Of a stretch of DNA of 64,000 nt, positions 33,623 through 41,577 are shown piece after piece. How positions within the stretch are numbered: the stretch's first letter is position 1; the number at the start of each line of letters is the position of its first letter. The position numbers were made by a program, and so were the translations under genes. This DNA is from an uncultured Pigmentiphaga sp. (GTDB taxonomy: Bacteria > Pseudomonadota > Gammaproteobacteria > Burkholderiales > Burkholderiaceae_B), in assembly GCA_937891425.1 (NCBI GenBank), contig CALAGD010000066.1, forward strand, positions 1 to 64,000, written 5' to 3'. The notes under the pieces are model-generated. The model did no database searches. It was not told where the DNA came from and saw only the letters and a program-made list of their open reading frames with translations.

Positions 33623-34981
33623 ATGCCAGACACGTCCTTCATTACTGCCAACCAGCCCGAATTCCGAAAACTGGTGGAGCAATCGCTCGAGATCTCCCGG
33701 CGCATCGGGGCCACCGACGCGGTTGCCGAGGTTTCCGAAAGCCAGGGGCTGGCCGTGTCGGTAAGGCATGGTGCCGTAGAAACGGTCGAGCAGAATCGCG
33801 ATCGCGGCCTCACCATTACCGTGTTTGTCGGCCAGCGGCGGGGTTCCGCTTCCACGTCCGACTTCTCTGCTCAGGCCATTGAAGATACGGTGCGCGCGGC
33901 GTGGCATATCGCCCGGCACACTGCGGAAGACCCGGCCGCGGGGCTGCCCGATCCGGAAGACCTCCTGTTTGAAACGCCCCCCGACCTCGACCTGTATCAT
34001 CCGTGGAGCATCGATAGCGACGCCGCCGTTGAGATCGCACTGCGTACCGAGCGGGCAGCGTTTGACGCCAACCCGGCCATCACGAATTCCGAAGGTGCCA
34101 GCGTCAGTAGCCACGCAGGGCATTTCGTGCTGGGCAATACGCGCGGGTTCCTGGCCGGATATCCCTATAGCCGCCACACCATCTCCGTGGTGCCCATTGC
34201 CGGGCAGGGTGATGGCATGCAGCGCGATGCCTGGTACACCACGCATCGCAACCCGGCGCGCCTCGATGCGCCCGAGGCGGTTGGCCGTTACGCAGCCGAG
34301 CGGGCGGTCGCGCGCCTGTCGGCACGACGCATTCGTACCGGCCGCTATCCGGTGCTGTTCGAAGCGCCGGTCGCGTGCGGTCTGCTGGGTTCCTTCACCC
34401 AGGCAATCAGCGGCGGCGCGCTGTATCGGCGTACCAGTTTCCTGCTCGACAGTCTGGGCACTCAGGTGTTTCCGGATCATATCGACATCCACGAAGATCC
34501 GCACTTGCCGCAGGAGCTGGGCAGCGCCCCCTTCGACGACGAGGGCGTGCGCACGCGACCGCGCATGCTGGTTGAAAATGGCGTCGTACGAGGTTATTTA
34601 CTGTCAACCTATACCGCGCGAAAGCTCGGCATGCGCACCACCGGGAATGCAGGTGGCTCGCACAATCTCACGCTCACTTCGCGCCTGTCCGGGCCGGGTG
34701 ACGATTTCGCCGGCATGCTGAAGAAATTGGATCGGGGGCTGGTGGTCACCGAGCTGATCGGACAGGGCGTGAATTACGTCACCGGCGACTACAGCCGGGG
34801 GGCCTTCGGTTATTGGGTCGAGAACGGCGTCATACAACACGCGGTGCAGGAGATAACCATAGCGGGCAACCTGCGTGACATGTTCCGCGGCATAGTCGGG
34901 GTCGGTCGCGATGTCATCGTACGCGGTACCAAGCGCACCGGCTCCATCCTCATCAATGAGATGGCCGTTGCCGGCGAGTGA
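33623..34981 (+). CDS. pmbA: Metalloprotease PmbA (TldE)
   Basis: The 452-residue protein is the PmbA half of the TldD/TldE pair, which forms a heterodimeric protease that clips unstructured peptides such as microcin or CcdA. The family pattern is seen in AVSVRHGAVETVEQNRDRGL, HGRAS-like linker residues and the C-terminal GVNYVTGDYSRGAFGYWVENG. The start ATG 33623 follows GAGG. tldD is not in the window. Confidence 0.93.
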   Translation: MPDTSFITANQPEFRKLVEQSLEISRRIGATDAVAEVSESQGLAVSVRHGAVETVEQNRDRGLTITVFVGQRRGSASTSDFSAQAIEDTVRAAWHIARHTAEDPAAGLPDPEDLLFETPPDLDLYHPWSIDSDAAVEIALRTERAAFDANPAITNSEGASVSSHAGHFVLGNTRGFLAGYPYSRHTISVVPIAGQGDGMQRDAWYTTHRNPARLDAPEAVGRYAAERAVARLSARRIRTGRYPVLFEAPVACGLLGSFTQAISGGALYRRTSFLLDSLGTQVFPDHIDIHEDPHLPQELGSAPFDDEGVRTRPRMLVENGVVRGYLLSTYTARKLGMRTTGNAGGSHNLTLTSRLSGPGDDFAGMLKKLDRGLVVTELIGQGVNYVTGDYSRGAFGYWVENGVIQHAVQEITIAGNLRDMFRGIVGVGRDVIVRGTKRTGSILINEMAVAGE

Positions 34982-34993
34982 GAACGGGTCGTC

Positions 34994-35827
34994 ATGTGTC
35001 TCATTGCGTTTTCGTGGAATCCCTCGTCGCCTGACATGCCGCTGCTTCTGCTGGCGAATCGCGACGAGTTCTATTCCCGCCCTACGGCGGCAGCCGAGTG
35101 GTGGACGTCACCCTCCGGAATCTGGGCGGGCCGCGATCTCCAGGCGGGTGGTACCTGGCTGGGCATCACGTGCAAGGGGCGTTTCGCTGCGCTCACCAAT
35201 TTCCGCAATGGCGTGCCACAGCGCAACCTGGCTGCCTCGCGCGGGCAGCTGGTGGCCGATTTCCTCGCACAAGACATCACGCCAGCCGATTACGTCGCGT
35301 ACGTCGAAACCGTGGCACACCAGTACAACGGGTTCAACCTCATCGTGGGCGACATTTACGGCGCGGTCGATGGTACCCCTTCGGTGTGGTACTGCGGCAA
35401 CCAGACGGGGGCCGAGGCGCGCGAGTTGCCGCCCGGCCTGTACGGACTGTCGAATGCACTCCTCGACTCGCCCTGGCCCAAGCTGTTGCGCCTGAAAGAT
35501 CGCCTTGCCGGGCTCGACAACGGGCGGGATGACCTGGTGGATGCCTGCATGGCCTTCCTGAGCGATCCCACTCCGGCAGACGACGAGCAGCTGCCGAGCA
35601 CAGGCGTGCCCAAAGAGTGGGAGCGGATCCTGTCATCGGTGTTCATCGTGGGGCGCGAGTATGGCACGCGTGCGCAGACGATGGTGCGCGCCGATGCCAA
35701 TGGCATGATCGAAGCGCATGAGCGCAGCTTCGATACGCCCGAACAGGCTTCTACCCTGCAACCGGCCGCGGTGCGCCGCATGCGCGTTCAGGTGCAGCTG
35801 CACGGGGCGCGGATTCCGCAGCTGTAG
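34994..35827 (+). CDS. NRDE (TANGO2-like) family protein
   Basis: The 277-residue protein begins MCLIAFSW, with Cys2 in a position that would be exposed after Met removal, and has the diagnostic NRDE motif at residues 22-25 plus GGTWLGIT. The family resembles N-terminal nucleophile hydrolases; the human member TANGO2 affects heme and lipid handling, but the bacterial role is unsettled. It starts 12 bases after pmbA and is probably co-transcribed. Confidence 0.92.
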   Translation: MCLIAFSWNPSSPDMPLLLLANRDEFYSRPTAAAEWWTSPSGIWAGRDLQAGGTWLGITCKGRFAALTNFRNGVPQRNLAASRGQLVADFLAQDITPADYVAYVETVAHQYNGFNLIVGDIYGAVDGTPSVWYCGNQTGAEARELPPGLYGLSNALLDSPWPKLLRLKDRLAGLDNGRDDLVDACMAFLSDPTPADDEQLPSTGVPKEWERILSSVFIVGREYGTRAQTMVRADANGMIEAHERSFDTPEQASTLQPAAVRRMRVQVQLHGARIPQL

Positions 35828-35965
35828 TCAGCAGCCTCATCCGTTTGGAACCCGGCCAGGCAATCGGGAACCGGGTCCCGTCGCTGACCCTCGACCGGGC
35901 GGTCCCGGGTTGTACCGCGCTGCAGCGTGGCCGGCCAATGGCCTGCGCGGCCGCAGAAATTGAAC

Positions 35966-35986
35966 GGGGGCGCTGCGGGCGCCCCC
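35966..35986 (-). terminator. Terminator hairpin downstream of glnS
   Basis: GGGGGCGC (35966-35973) pairs with GCGCCCCC (35979-35986) around five bases. It lies 51 bases after the glnS stop (minus strand) and before the convergent NRDE gene. The T-rich tail is weak (GTTCAATTTC). Confidence 0.6.
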
Positions 35987-36036
35987 TGTTGCTGCTTGCA
36001 TCCGGGCGTGCGGGTGCTACGCCCTCACCGCGTGTT

Positions 36037-37803
36037 TCAGCCTTTCGCCCAAGTATCGCGCAGGGTCACCGCGCGGTTGATGACGGGCTTCTCGGGGGTC
36101 GACAGCTTCGAATCGACCGTGAAGTAACCCAGTCGCTCGAATTGCCAGGTCACGCCCGGCTCGACACGTGCACCGGGTTCGAGCCAGCCGTGCACGACGT
36201 GCATCGAGTCGGGATTCAGGCAATCCATGAAATCTCGGTCGCCCTGATCCGGGGTGGGATCGTTGAACAGGCGATCGTACAGGCGGATTTCAGCCGGGAT
36301 GGCGTGGGCAGCGCTGACCCACGTGATGTTCCCTTTCACCTTGACGCTATCGGCGCCAGGCGTGCCGCTGCGGGTGTCAGGCAAGTATTCGGCGTGAACC
36401 TCCACGATGTTGCCATCCGCATCTTTCACGCAACCCGTGCAGCGTACCACGTAGGCGTACTTCAGGCGCACCAGGTTGCCTGGGAACAGGCGGAAGTACT
36501 TGCGCGGCGGTTCTTCGCGGAAATCGTCGCGCTCGATGTAGAGCTCGCGCGTGAAGGGGAAGCTGCGCGTGCCTGCATCGGGTTCGTGTGGGTTGATTGG
36601 CGCGGTGCAGGTTTCCGTCTGGCCTTCCGGATAGTTCGTGATGACCAGCTTGATGGGGTCGAGCACTGCCACCAGCCGCGGGGCGATGGGATCGAGGTCA
36701 TCGCGCAGCGCCTGTTCAAGCAAGCCGAAATCGAGCCGGGAGTTGGCTTTCGAGACACCTACCCGTTCGCACAGCAGGCGAATCGATGCCGGCGTGTACC
36801 CGCGCCGACGCAGCCCAGCCAGCGTGGGCAGGCGCGGATCGTCCCAGCCGTCGACCACGCCTTCCTGGATGAGCCGTGCCAGCTTGCGCTTGCTGGTTAC
36901 GATGTACGAAAGATTGAGGCGCGCGAACTCGTACTGCCGGGGCAGCGGGTGGGTAAGCTTGCCGAGCTCGACCAGACGTTCGAGAAGCCAGTCGTAGAAC
37001 GGGCGCTGGTCTTCGAACTCGAGCGTGCAGAAGCTGTGCGTAATGCCCTCCAGCGCGTCCTCGATCGGGTGTGCGTAGGTGTACATCGGGTAAATCGGCC
37101 AGCGGTTACCCGTGCGGTGGTGCGGAACGTGGCGGATGCGGTACAGCACCGGGTCGCGCAGGTTGATGTTGGGCGACTTCATGTCGATGCGCGCGCGCAG
37201 CGCCATGCTGCCTTCGGGATGCTTGCCCGCCCGCATCTCGCGGAACAGCGCCAGGGACTCGGCTGTGGGGCGGTTGCGATAGGGCGAATCGATGCCAGGT
37301 TCGGTGAGCGTACCTCGGGTGGCGCGCATTTCTTCCTGCGTCTGCTGATCGACGTAGGCATACCCCGCCTCGATCAGCGCCTCGGCGGCTTCGTACATGA
37401 AGTCGAAATAGTCGCTGGCGTAATACAGGTGTTCGTTGCCCTGTTTGTCAGTCCAGCTGAAGCCCAGCCATTTCACCAGATCGATGATGGCATTGACGTA
37501 TTCCGTTTCTTCCTTTTCAGGGTTGGTGTCGTCGAACCGAAGGTGACAGACGCCACCGAATTCTTCGGCCAGCGTGAAATTGATGTAGATGGCCTTGGCA
37601 TGCCCGATATGCAGATAGCCATTGGGCTCGGGCGGGAAACGGGTGCGGATACGAGCCGGATCGGGTCGCCCTTCGCGTGTGAGTACGTCGGCGCCCGCAG
37701 GCCGGCCTGCCCATTTCTTGTCAGCATATCGGTCGGCGGCCAGATCTGCTTCGATCTGATTGCGCAGGAAGTTGGACGGAGTCGGCGCGCTGGGGGTGGT
37801 CAT
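36037..37803 (-). CDS. glnS: Glutaminyl-tRNA synthetase
   Basis: The 588-residue class I synthetase attaches glutamine to tRNA-Gln. HIGH occurs as GYLHIGHAK (residues 65-68), and the KMSKS-like loop is TSKRKLARLI. The C-terminal anticodon-binding beta-barrels are present with EPPRKYFRLFPGN and VRLKYAYVVRCTG. It is somewhat longer than the E. coli enzyme, with an N-terminal extension of about 30 residues. A direct GlnRS indicates that this lineage charges tRNA-Gln directly. Confidence 0.96.
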   Translation of the reverse strand: MTTPSAPTPSNFLRNQIEADLAADRYADKKWAGRPAGADVLTREGRPDPARIRTRFPPEPNGYLHIGHAKAIYINFTLAEEFGGVCHLRFDDTNPEKEETEYVNAIIDLVKWLGFSWTDKQGNEHLYYASDYFDFMYEAAEALIEAGYAYVDQQTQEEMRATRGTLTEPGIDSPYRNRPTAESLALFREMRAGKHPEGSMALRARIDMKSPNINLRDPVLYRIRHVPHHRTGNRWPIYPMYTYAHPIEDALEGITHSFCTLEFEDQRPFYDWLLERLVELGKLTHPLPRQYEFARLNLSYIVTSKRKLARLIQEGVVDGWDDPRLPTLAGLRRRGYTPASIRLLCERVGVSKANSRLDFGLLEQALRDDLDPIAPRLVAVLDPIKLVITNYPEGQTETCTAPINPHEPDAGTRSFPFTRELYIERDDFREEPPRKYFRLFPGNLVRLKYAYVVRCTGCVKDADGNIVEVHAEYLPDTRSGTPGADSVKVKGNITWVSAAHAIPAEIRLYDRLFNDPTPDQGDRDFMDCLNPDSMHVVHGWLEPGARVEPGVTWQFERLGYFTVDSKLSTPEKPVINRAVTLRDTWAKG

Positions 37804-38002
37804 GTCTTCGGCAAGTATTCGACTGCAAGGAAAACAGGGTAAACGGCAATTGTGCCATGTTCGCGCAAACTATGTAGGCAGAGCCGCCTGTCCCCTCCGG
37901 GAGGGATGAAATGCACGCGGAGTCCGGCATAGAGTGTGGCGTCGACCACGCGAATCCGGAGCTTCGGCGCATCACCCTGTTCACCATCCTGGAGGTAATC
38001 CG

Positions 38003-39046
38003 ATGTGGCTTAGAAACTGCTGGTATGTCATTGCCTGGGAGCACGAGATTCCCGAACGCGGGCTGTTTGCACGCAAGGTTCTGAACGAACCGATCGTCAT
38101 GTTCCGCACCAGCAACGGCCTGGTTGCCATGGAAGACCGTTGCAGTCACCGCCTGGCACCGCTGTCGAAAGGGTATCACGAGGGCGACAGCGTGCGCTGC
38201 GGCTATCACGGACTCCGGTTCGACGGCTCAGGCAGGTGCGTGGAGGCTCCCGGCTGCGATGTGATTCCCGCCCGGGCACGGGTGCGCACCTATCCGGTCA
38301 TCAGTCACAACCGATGGATATTCATCTGGATGGGTGACCCCGAACTTGCCGATCCATCCTTGCTGCCCGACAACTTCTCGTGTGACCACCCTGACTGGAC
38401 CTACATACCCGGATACCTGCATTACGACACACCTTATCTGCTGATCTGCGATAACCTGCTCGACTTCTCGCATTTGAGTTACGTCCATGCGAGCACGCTG
38501 GGAGGAGCGACCGAAATCGCACATGCGAAGCCGGAGATTGAAGAGGTGCCCAACGGCATCCGGATTTCGCGTTTCGTGCCCAATATTCCGCCGCCGCCCT
38601 TTTACCGGAGCATGCAGCGTTTCGACGGCAACATCGATCGCTGGTTCGTCTACGACTTCCTGCTGCCGGGCACGCTGCTGATGTCTTCGGGAGGGCGCCC
38701 TGTGGGCAACGCCCCGGATGACATGAGAGGGGGCATCGAGCTGCATAGCTGCCAGACCCTGACGCCCGAAACCGAAACGAGCACTCACTACTTCTTTCAG
38801 CAGTCCCATCGCAGCTCGATCAAGGATCCTGCCGTGACCCAGGCCCTGTACAACGGGCTGGTCAGGGCGTTCGAAGAAGACCGTGACATGATCACGGCGC
38901 AATACGAAATCCTGCGCGACAGCCCCGATTCGCCGATGGTAGCAATGAGCATCGACGCCGCGCTCATCCGATTCCGGCGGCTGCTGGAGTCGCGTGTCGC
39001 GGTGGAGCAGCAGCGCAGTGTGAAGCTGGAACAGGCCGCGACTTGA
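38003..39046 (+). CDS. Rieske non-heme iron oxygenase (VanA-like)
   Basis: The 347-residue protein has an N-terminal Rieske [2Fe-2S] domain with CSHR (about residues 47-50) and CGYHGLRFDGSG, and a catalytic domain with the iron-binding pattern DNLLDFSHLSYVH (Asp-x2-His-x4-His facial triad). It resembles vanillate O-demethylase oxygenase subunits, which act on aromatic methyl ethers or similar rings. GGAGG lies just before ATG 38003. No ferredoxin reductase (VanB) gene is adjacent, so electrons must come from a reductase encoded elsewhere. A Bug gene follows after 61 bases. Confidence 0.9.
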   Translation: MWLRNCWYVIAWEHEIPERGLFARKVLNEPIVMFRTSNGLVAMEDRCSHRLAPLSKGYHEGDSVRCGYHGLRFDGSGRCVEAPGCDVIPARARVRTYPVISHNRWIFIWMGDPELADPSLLPDNFSCDHPDWTYIPGYLHYDTPYLLICDNLLDFSHLSYVHASTLGGATEIAHAKPEIEEVPNGIRISRFVPNIPPPPFYRSMQRFDGNIDRWFVYDFLLPGTLLMSSGGRPVGNAPDDMRGGIELHSCQTLTPETETSTHYFFQQSHRSSIKDPAVTQALYNGLVRAFEEDRDMITAQYEILRDSPDSPMVAMSIDAALIRFRRLLESRVAVEQQRSVKLEQAAT

Positions 39047-39107
39047 GGATGCACGGCCTGCGAGAGGCAGAAGAGAAGTAACACTTTCCACTATTGGAGG
39101 AGACATC

Positions 39108-40112
39108 ATGAAGCTTCGCGTATTTCTTGCCGGCCTGGTGGCTGCTGCAGTGTCGTTGCCTGCGCTGGTGCAGGGTCAGGGTGCGGCCGCCCAGGGTCCG
39201 GCAGCCGATTTCCCGTCGCGGCCGATTCGCATCGTGGTTCCGTACCCTGCGGGCGGCGCCACGGATTTCGTTGCTCGGCTGATGGCAGACCGCCTGAGCA
39301 AGCGGTGGGGACAGCCGTTCATCGTCGAGAATCGCACCGGTGCATCCGGGGCGGTCGGGGCAGGTGAGGCTGCGCGTGCTGCACCCGACGGCTACACATG
39401 GCTGGTGACGATCGGCGACGCGCTCATCAACAACCAGATCCTGCTCAAGGATCTGCCCTACAAGCCGGAGAAGGACTTCGCCTTTGTCGCGCAGATCGTG
39501 CACAGTCCGGCTATCCTGACGGCCAGCAGCAAGCTCGGCGTGAAGAACATGAACGAGTTCCGTGAGCGGGCCCAGCGCGATGTGGGCAAGCTGAGCTATG
39601 GTTCGTGGGGAGTGGGTAGCCTGGGGCATCTGGCCGGCGAGGCACTGAACACCGCGTTGAAGGCAGACATGGTCCACATTCCGCAGCGTGGAGAGGCGGC
39701 GGTCATGGGGGATATTCTCAGCAATACCCTCAGCGTTGGCCTGACTTCCGCCGGTACTGCCAAGCAGCACATCCTGGCAGGAAACGTGGCCCCGTTGGCC
39801 ATCATGGGGCCCGAGCGGGTACCCGGCATGGATGATATCCCCACTATCCGCGAGCTCGGTTTCAACGATCCGATCTTTGATGCGGCGGTGTGGATAGGTG
39901 TGCTGACGCCAGCCGGCGTGCCCCAACTCATACTCGACAAGATCGAAGCTGCCGTGCGCGACGTGTTCCAGCAACCCGATGTGAAGACGGCATTGCTGGA
40001 TCGCGGCCTCATGGCGACCGGGACATCTTCGGCGGAGTTCCGCGATATTTACGATCGCGAGTCGAAGGTTATCCTTGGAAGAATGCGTGATCTGAATATC
40101 CAGGAGCAATAG
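39108..40112 (+). CDS. Bug-family tripartite tricarboxylate transporter receptor
   Basis: The 334-residue protein has a signal peptide (LRVFLAGLVAAAVSLPALVQG) and the Bug motifs FPSRPIRIVVPYPAGGATDF, ENRTGASGAVGAGEAARA and PDGYTW. It follows the Rieske oxygenase on the same strand with GGAGGAG before its ATG. It probably binds the aromatic acid handled by that oxygenase. The three Bug proteins in this window are clearly diverged from each other, so they are unlikely to be recent duplicates. Confidence 0.92.
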   Translation: MKLRVFLAGLVAAAVSLPALVQGQGAAAQGPAADFPSRPIRIVVPYPAGGATDFVARLMADRLSKRWGQPFIVENRTGASGAVGAGEAARAAPDGYTWLVTIGDALINNQILLKDLPYKPEKDFAFVAQIVHSPAILTASSKLGVKNMNEFRERAQRDVGKLSYGSWGVGSLGHLAGEALNTALKADMVHIPQRGEAAVMGDILSNTLSVGLTSAGTAKQHILAGNVAPLAIMGPERVPGMDDIPTIRELGFNDPIFDAAVWIGVLTPAGVPQLILDKIEAAVRDVFQQPDVKTALLDRGLMATGTSSAEFRDIYDRESKVILGRMRDLNIQEQ

Positions 40113-40127
40113 ATCCGTTCCATCCCG

Positions 40128-40168
40128 CGCGAGGGCGGAGCAGTGTGTGATGCTCCGTTCCCTTCGCG
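40128..40168 (+). terminator. Possible terminator hairpin after the Bug gene
   Basis: GGAGCA (40137-40142) pairs with TGCTCC (40151-40156), and outer CGCGAGGG pairs imperfectly with CCCTTCGCG. The stem lies 16 bases past the Bug stop. There is no strong T run. Confidence 0.4.
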
Positions 40169-40350
40169 GTCGGACCACTGACTTCCCGTGCGGAAGAGCA
40201 GGGCCCTTGTTTGTTCAGTGCAGCACATGCCCGGATTCCGGCAGCCCTCGTGCTGACGGCGTCACGCCTCGGTCTTCACACAGACGGCAGGCAACACGTG
40301 GCGGGCGTGGGGGCACGGCCCGGAGTGGGCCCGTGATGTCGGAGGGTGTT

Positions 40351-41163
40351 TCAGTAAACCAGCCGCGCCAGCCCGAGGCGATCGACGATGCCGAGTTTGG
40401 CGTAGGATCGCTTGCGCAGGGTAATGACGGTAGAGGGGGCGATGCCCAAGTCGGCCGCGATGCCATCGGCGGTGATGCCGCACGCGATGCGCGCGCAGAC
40501 CTGCCGTTCGCGCGGCGTGAGGTCGGGACAAAGTTGCCTGAGGCGTTGCTCGGCTGTTTTCACGCGGACGTCGGTATCGGGGATGCGTTGCCCAACGCCC
40601 AGCAGGTGAAAATGCATCTGTCGCACCAGCGGCGCAACGTCGAGAATGCGTTCGATCTCGCGGGTTTCGAAGTTGCCCCAGCGCTGATGGCGGTACAGGT
40701 TTACGCCGAATACCTGGCCGTCAGTAAGCGTGTAAAGCAGGGTCAGCCGGCCGGCTAGCTCGTGTGCCTCGAATATCTGGGTGCGCCAGCCTTCGTGCGG
40801 AATCTCATGCTGGCGAAATGCGTGCACGGTAATCGGAGCGTGGTGGGGATCGCACTCGCGCAACCGGCTGGCTTCCCTGGGGATGGGGTCGGCCCAAGAG
40901 AAGTGCGACTGATAGATGGAAAAGCACCGGTGCACGATGGACGCCTGGCCGTCGTTGAGCGAGTGCCCTTCGATTTGCCGGGGCAACGTCTTGGGATAGT
41001 GCACCAGCGACAGGTAGTCGACGTGGGCCCGATGGTTGATGAACTCGAGGATGTGACGGGCCGGTTCCGGCGAGCGCAATGCGTCGAGCAGTTGGCCGAA
41101 GGCCAGCGGGCTTAACGTGGGGGCGGCCGAAAGCTTGCCGTCGAGCTGCCAGAGTCGTGCCAT
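40351..41163 (-). CDS. LuxR-type transcriptional regulator
   Basis: The 270-residue protein ends in a LuxR-type helix-turn-helix: LTPRERQVCARIACGITADG, then LGIAPSTVITLRKRSYAKLGI. The N-terminal 200 residues form an unrecognised sensor domain, without the autoinducer-binding tryptophan/tyrosine signature, receiver domain or ATPase motifs. It converges on the Rieske-Bug pair and may regulate it. ATG 41163 begins a plausible N terminus MARLWQLDGKLSAAP. The ligand is unknown. Confidence 0.85.
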   Translation of the reverse strand: MARLWQLDGKLSAAPTLSPLAFGQLLDALRSPEPARHILEFINHRAHVDYLSLVHYPKTLPRQIEGHSLNDGQASIVHRCFSIYQSHFSWADPIPREASRLRECDPHHAPITVHAFRQHEIPHEGWRTQIFEAHELAGRLTLLYTLTDGQVFGVNLYRHQRWGNFETREIERILDVAPLVRQMHFHLLGVGQRIPDTDVRVKTAEQRLRQLCPDLTPRERQVCARIACGITADGIAADLGIAPSTVITLRKRSYAKLGIVDRLGLARLVY

Positions 41164-41577
41164 CGTGGAGTTCGCGGCCAGAACAGGTTCAGGGCTTTTT
41201 GAACAAAGTAGGATAACGCAGATCGATATTGCGTGAGCATGTGCACTGGTGGGGGATTTCCCTAGGGCTGCTTCGAGGTGACTCGGCGGCCATCGCCTTT
41301 CAGAACCAGGCTGTGCGCACCGGTCGGGCATTGCGTATCGGGGTTGGATGATTGCGACGGCACGGCGCGCCACCTATGAATGAAGGTGATCTGACGGGAG
41401 GTGTCAGGCCAGAGCCGGATGATGATAATTGTAGGAACAATTAGGAAATCGGGTGCACGCAGACGCGCATGCGCCACGCGATGCATCACGTCGGGGTTTG
41501 CAGGTTCGCAACGGCCGGAAATGCCCGACCTGCGCGGGCTACGCAAGTTTCATGCAGCGAGGGGATAAAATCCCCGC
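41164..41577. other. Divergent intergenic region (luxR / recQ) with an inverted repeat
   Basis: No gene is seen in these 414 bases. A 7-bp inverted repeat TAATTGT-AGGA-ACAATTA occupies 41426-41443 in an AT-rich patch and could be an operator. Just before recQ, GGGGA-TAAAA-TCCCC (41561-41575) forms a small hairpin that would cover the purine-rich recQ ribosome-binding region. Confidence 0.5.

Noticed and set aside
33557..34504. N-terminal extension of darP into pmbA
   Set aside because: The frame stays open only because it is antisense to pmbA; DarP similarity starts at ATG 33556.
35845..37842. Open frame of about 665 codons antisense to glnS
   Set aside because: glnS with HIGH and KMSKS motifs is unambiguous; the other strand is a high-GC shadow.
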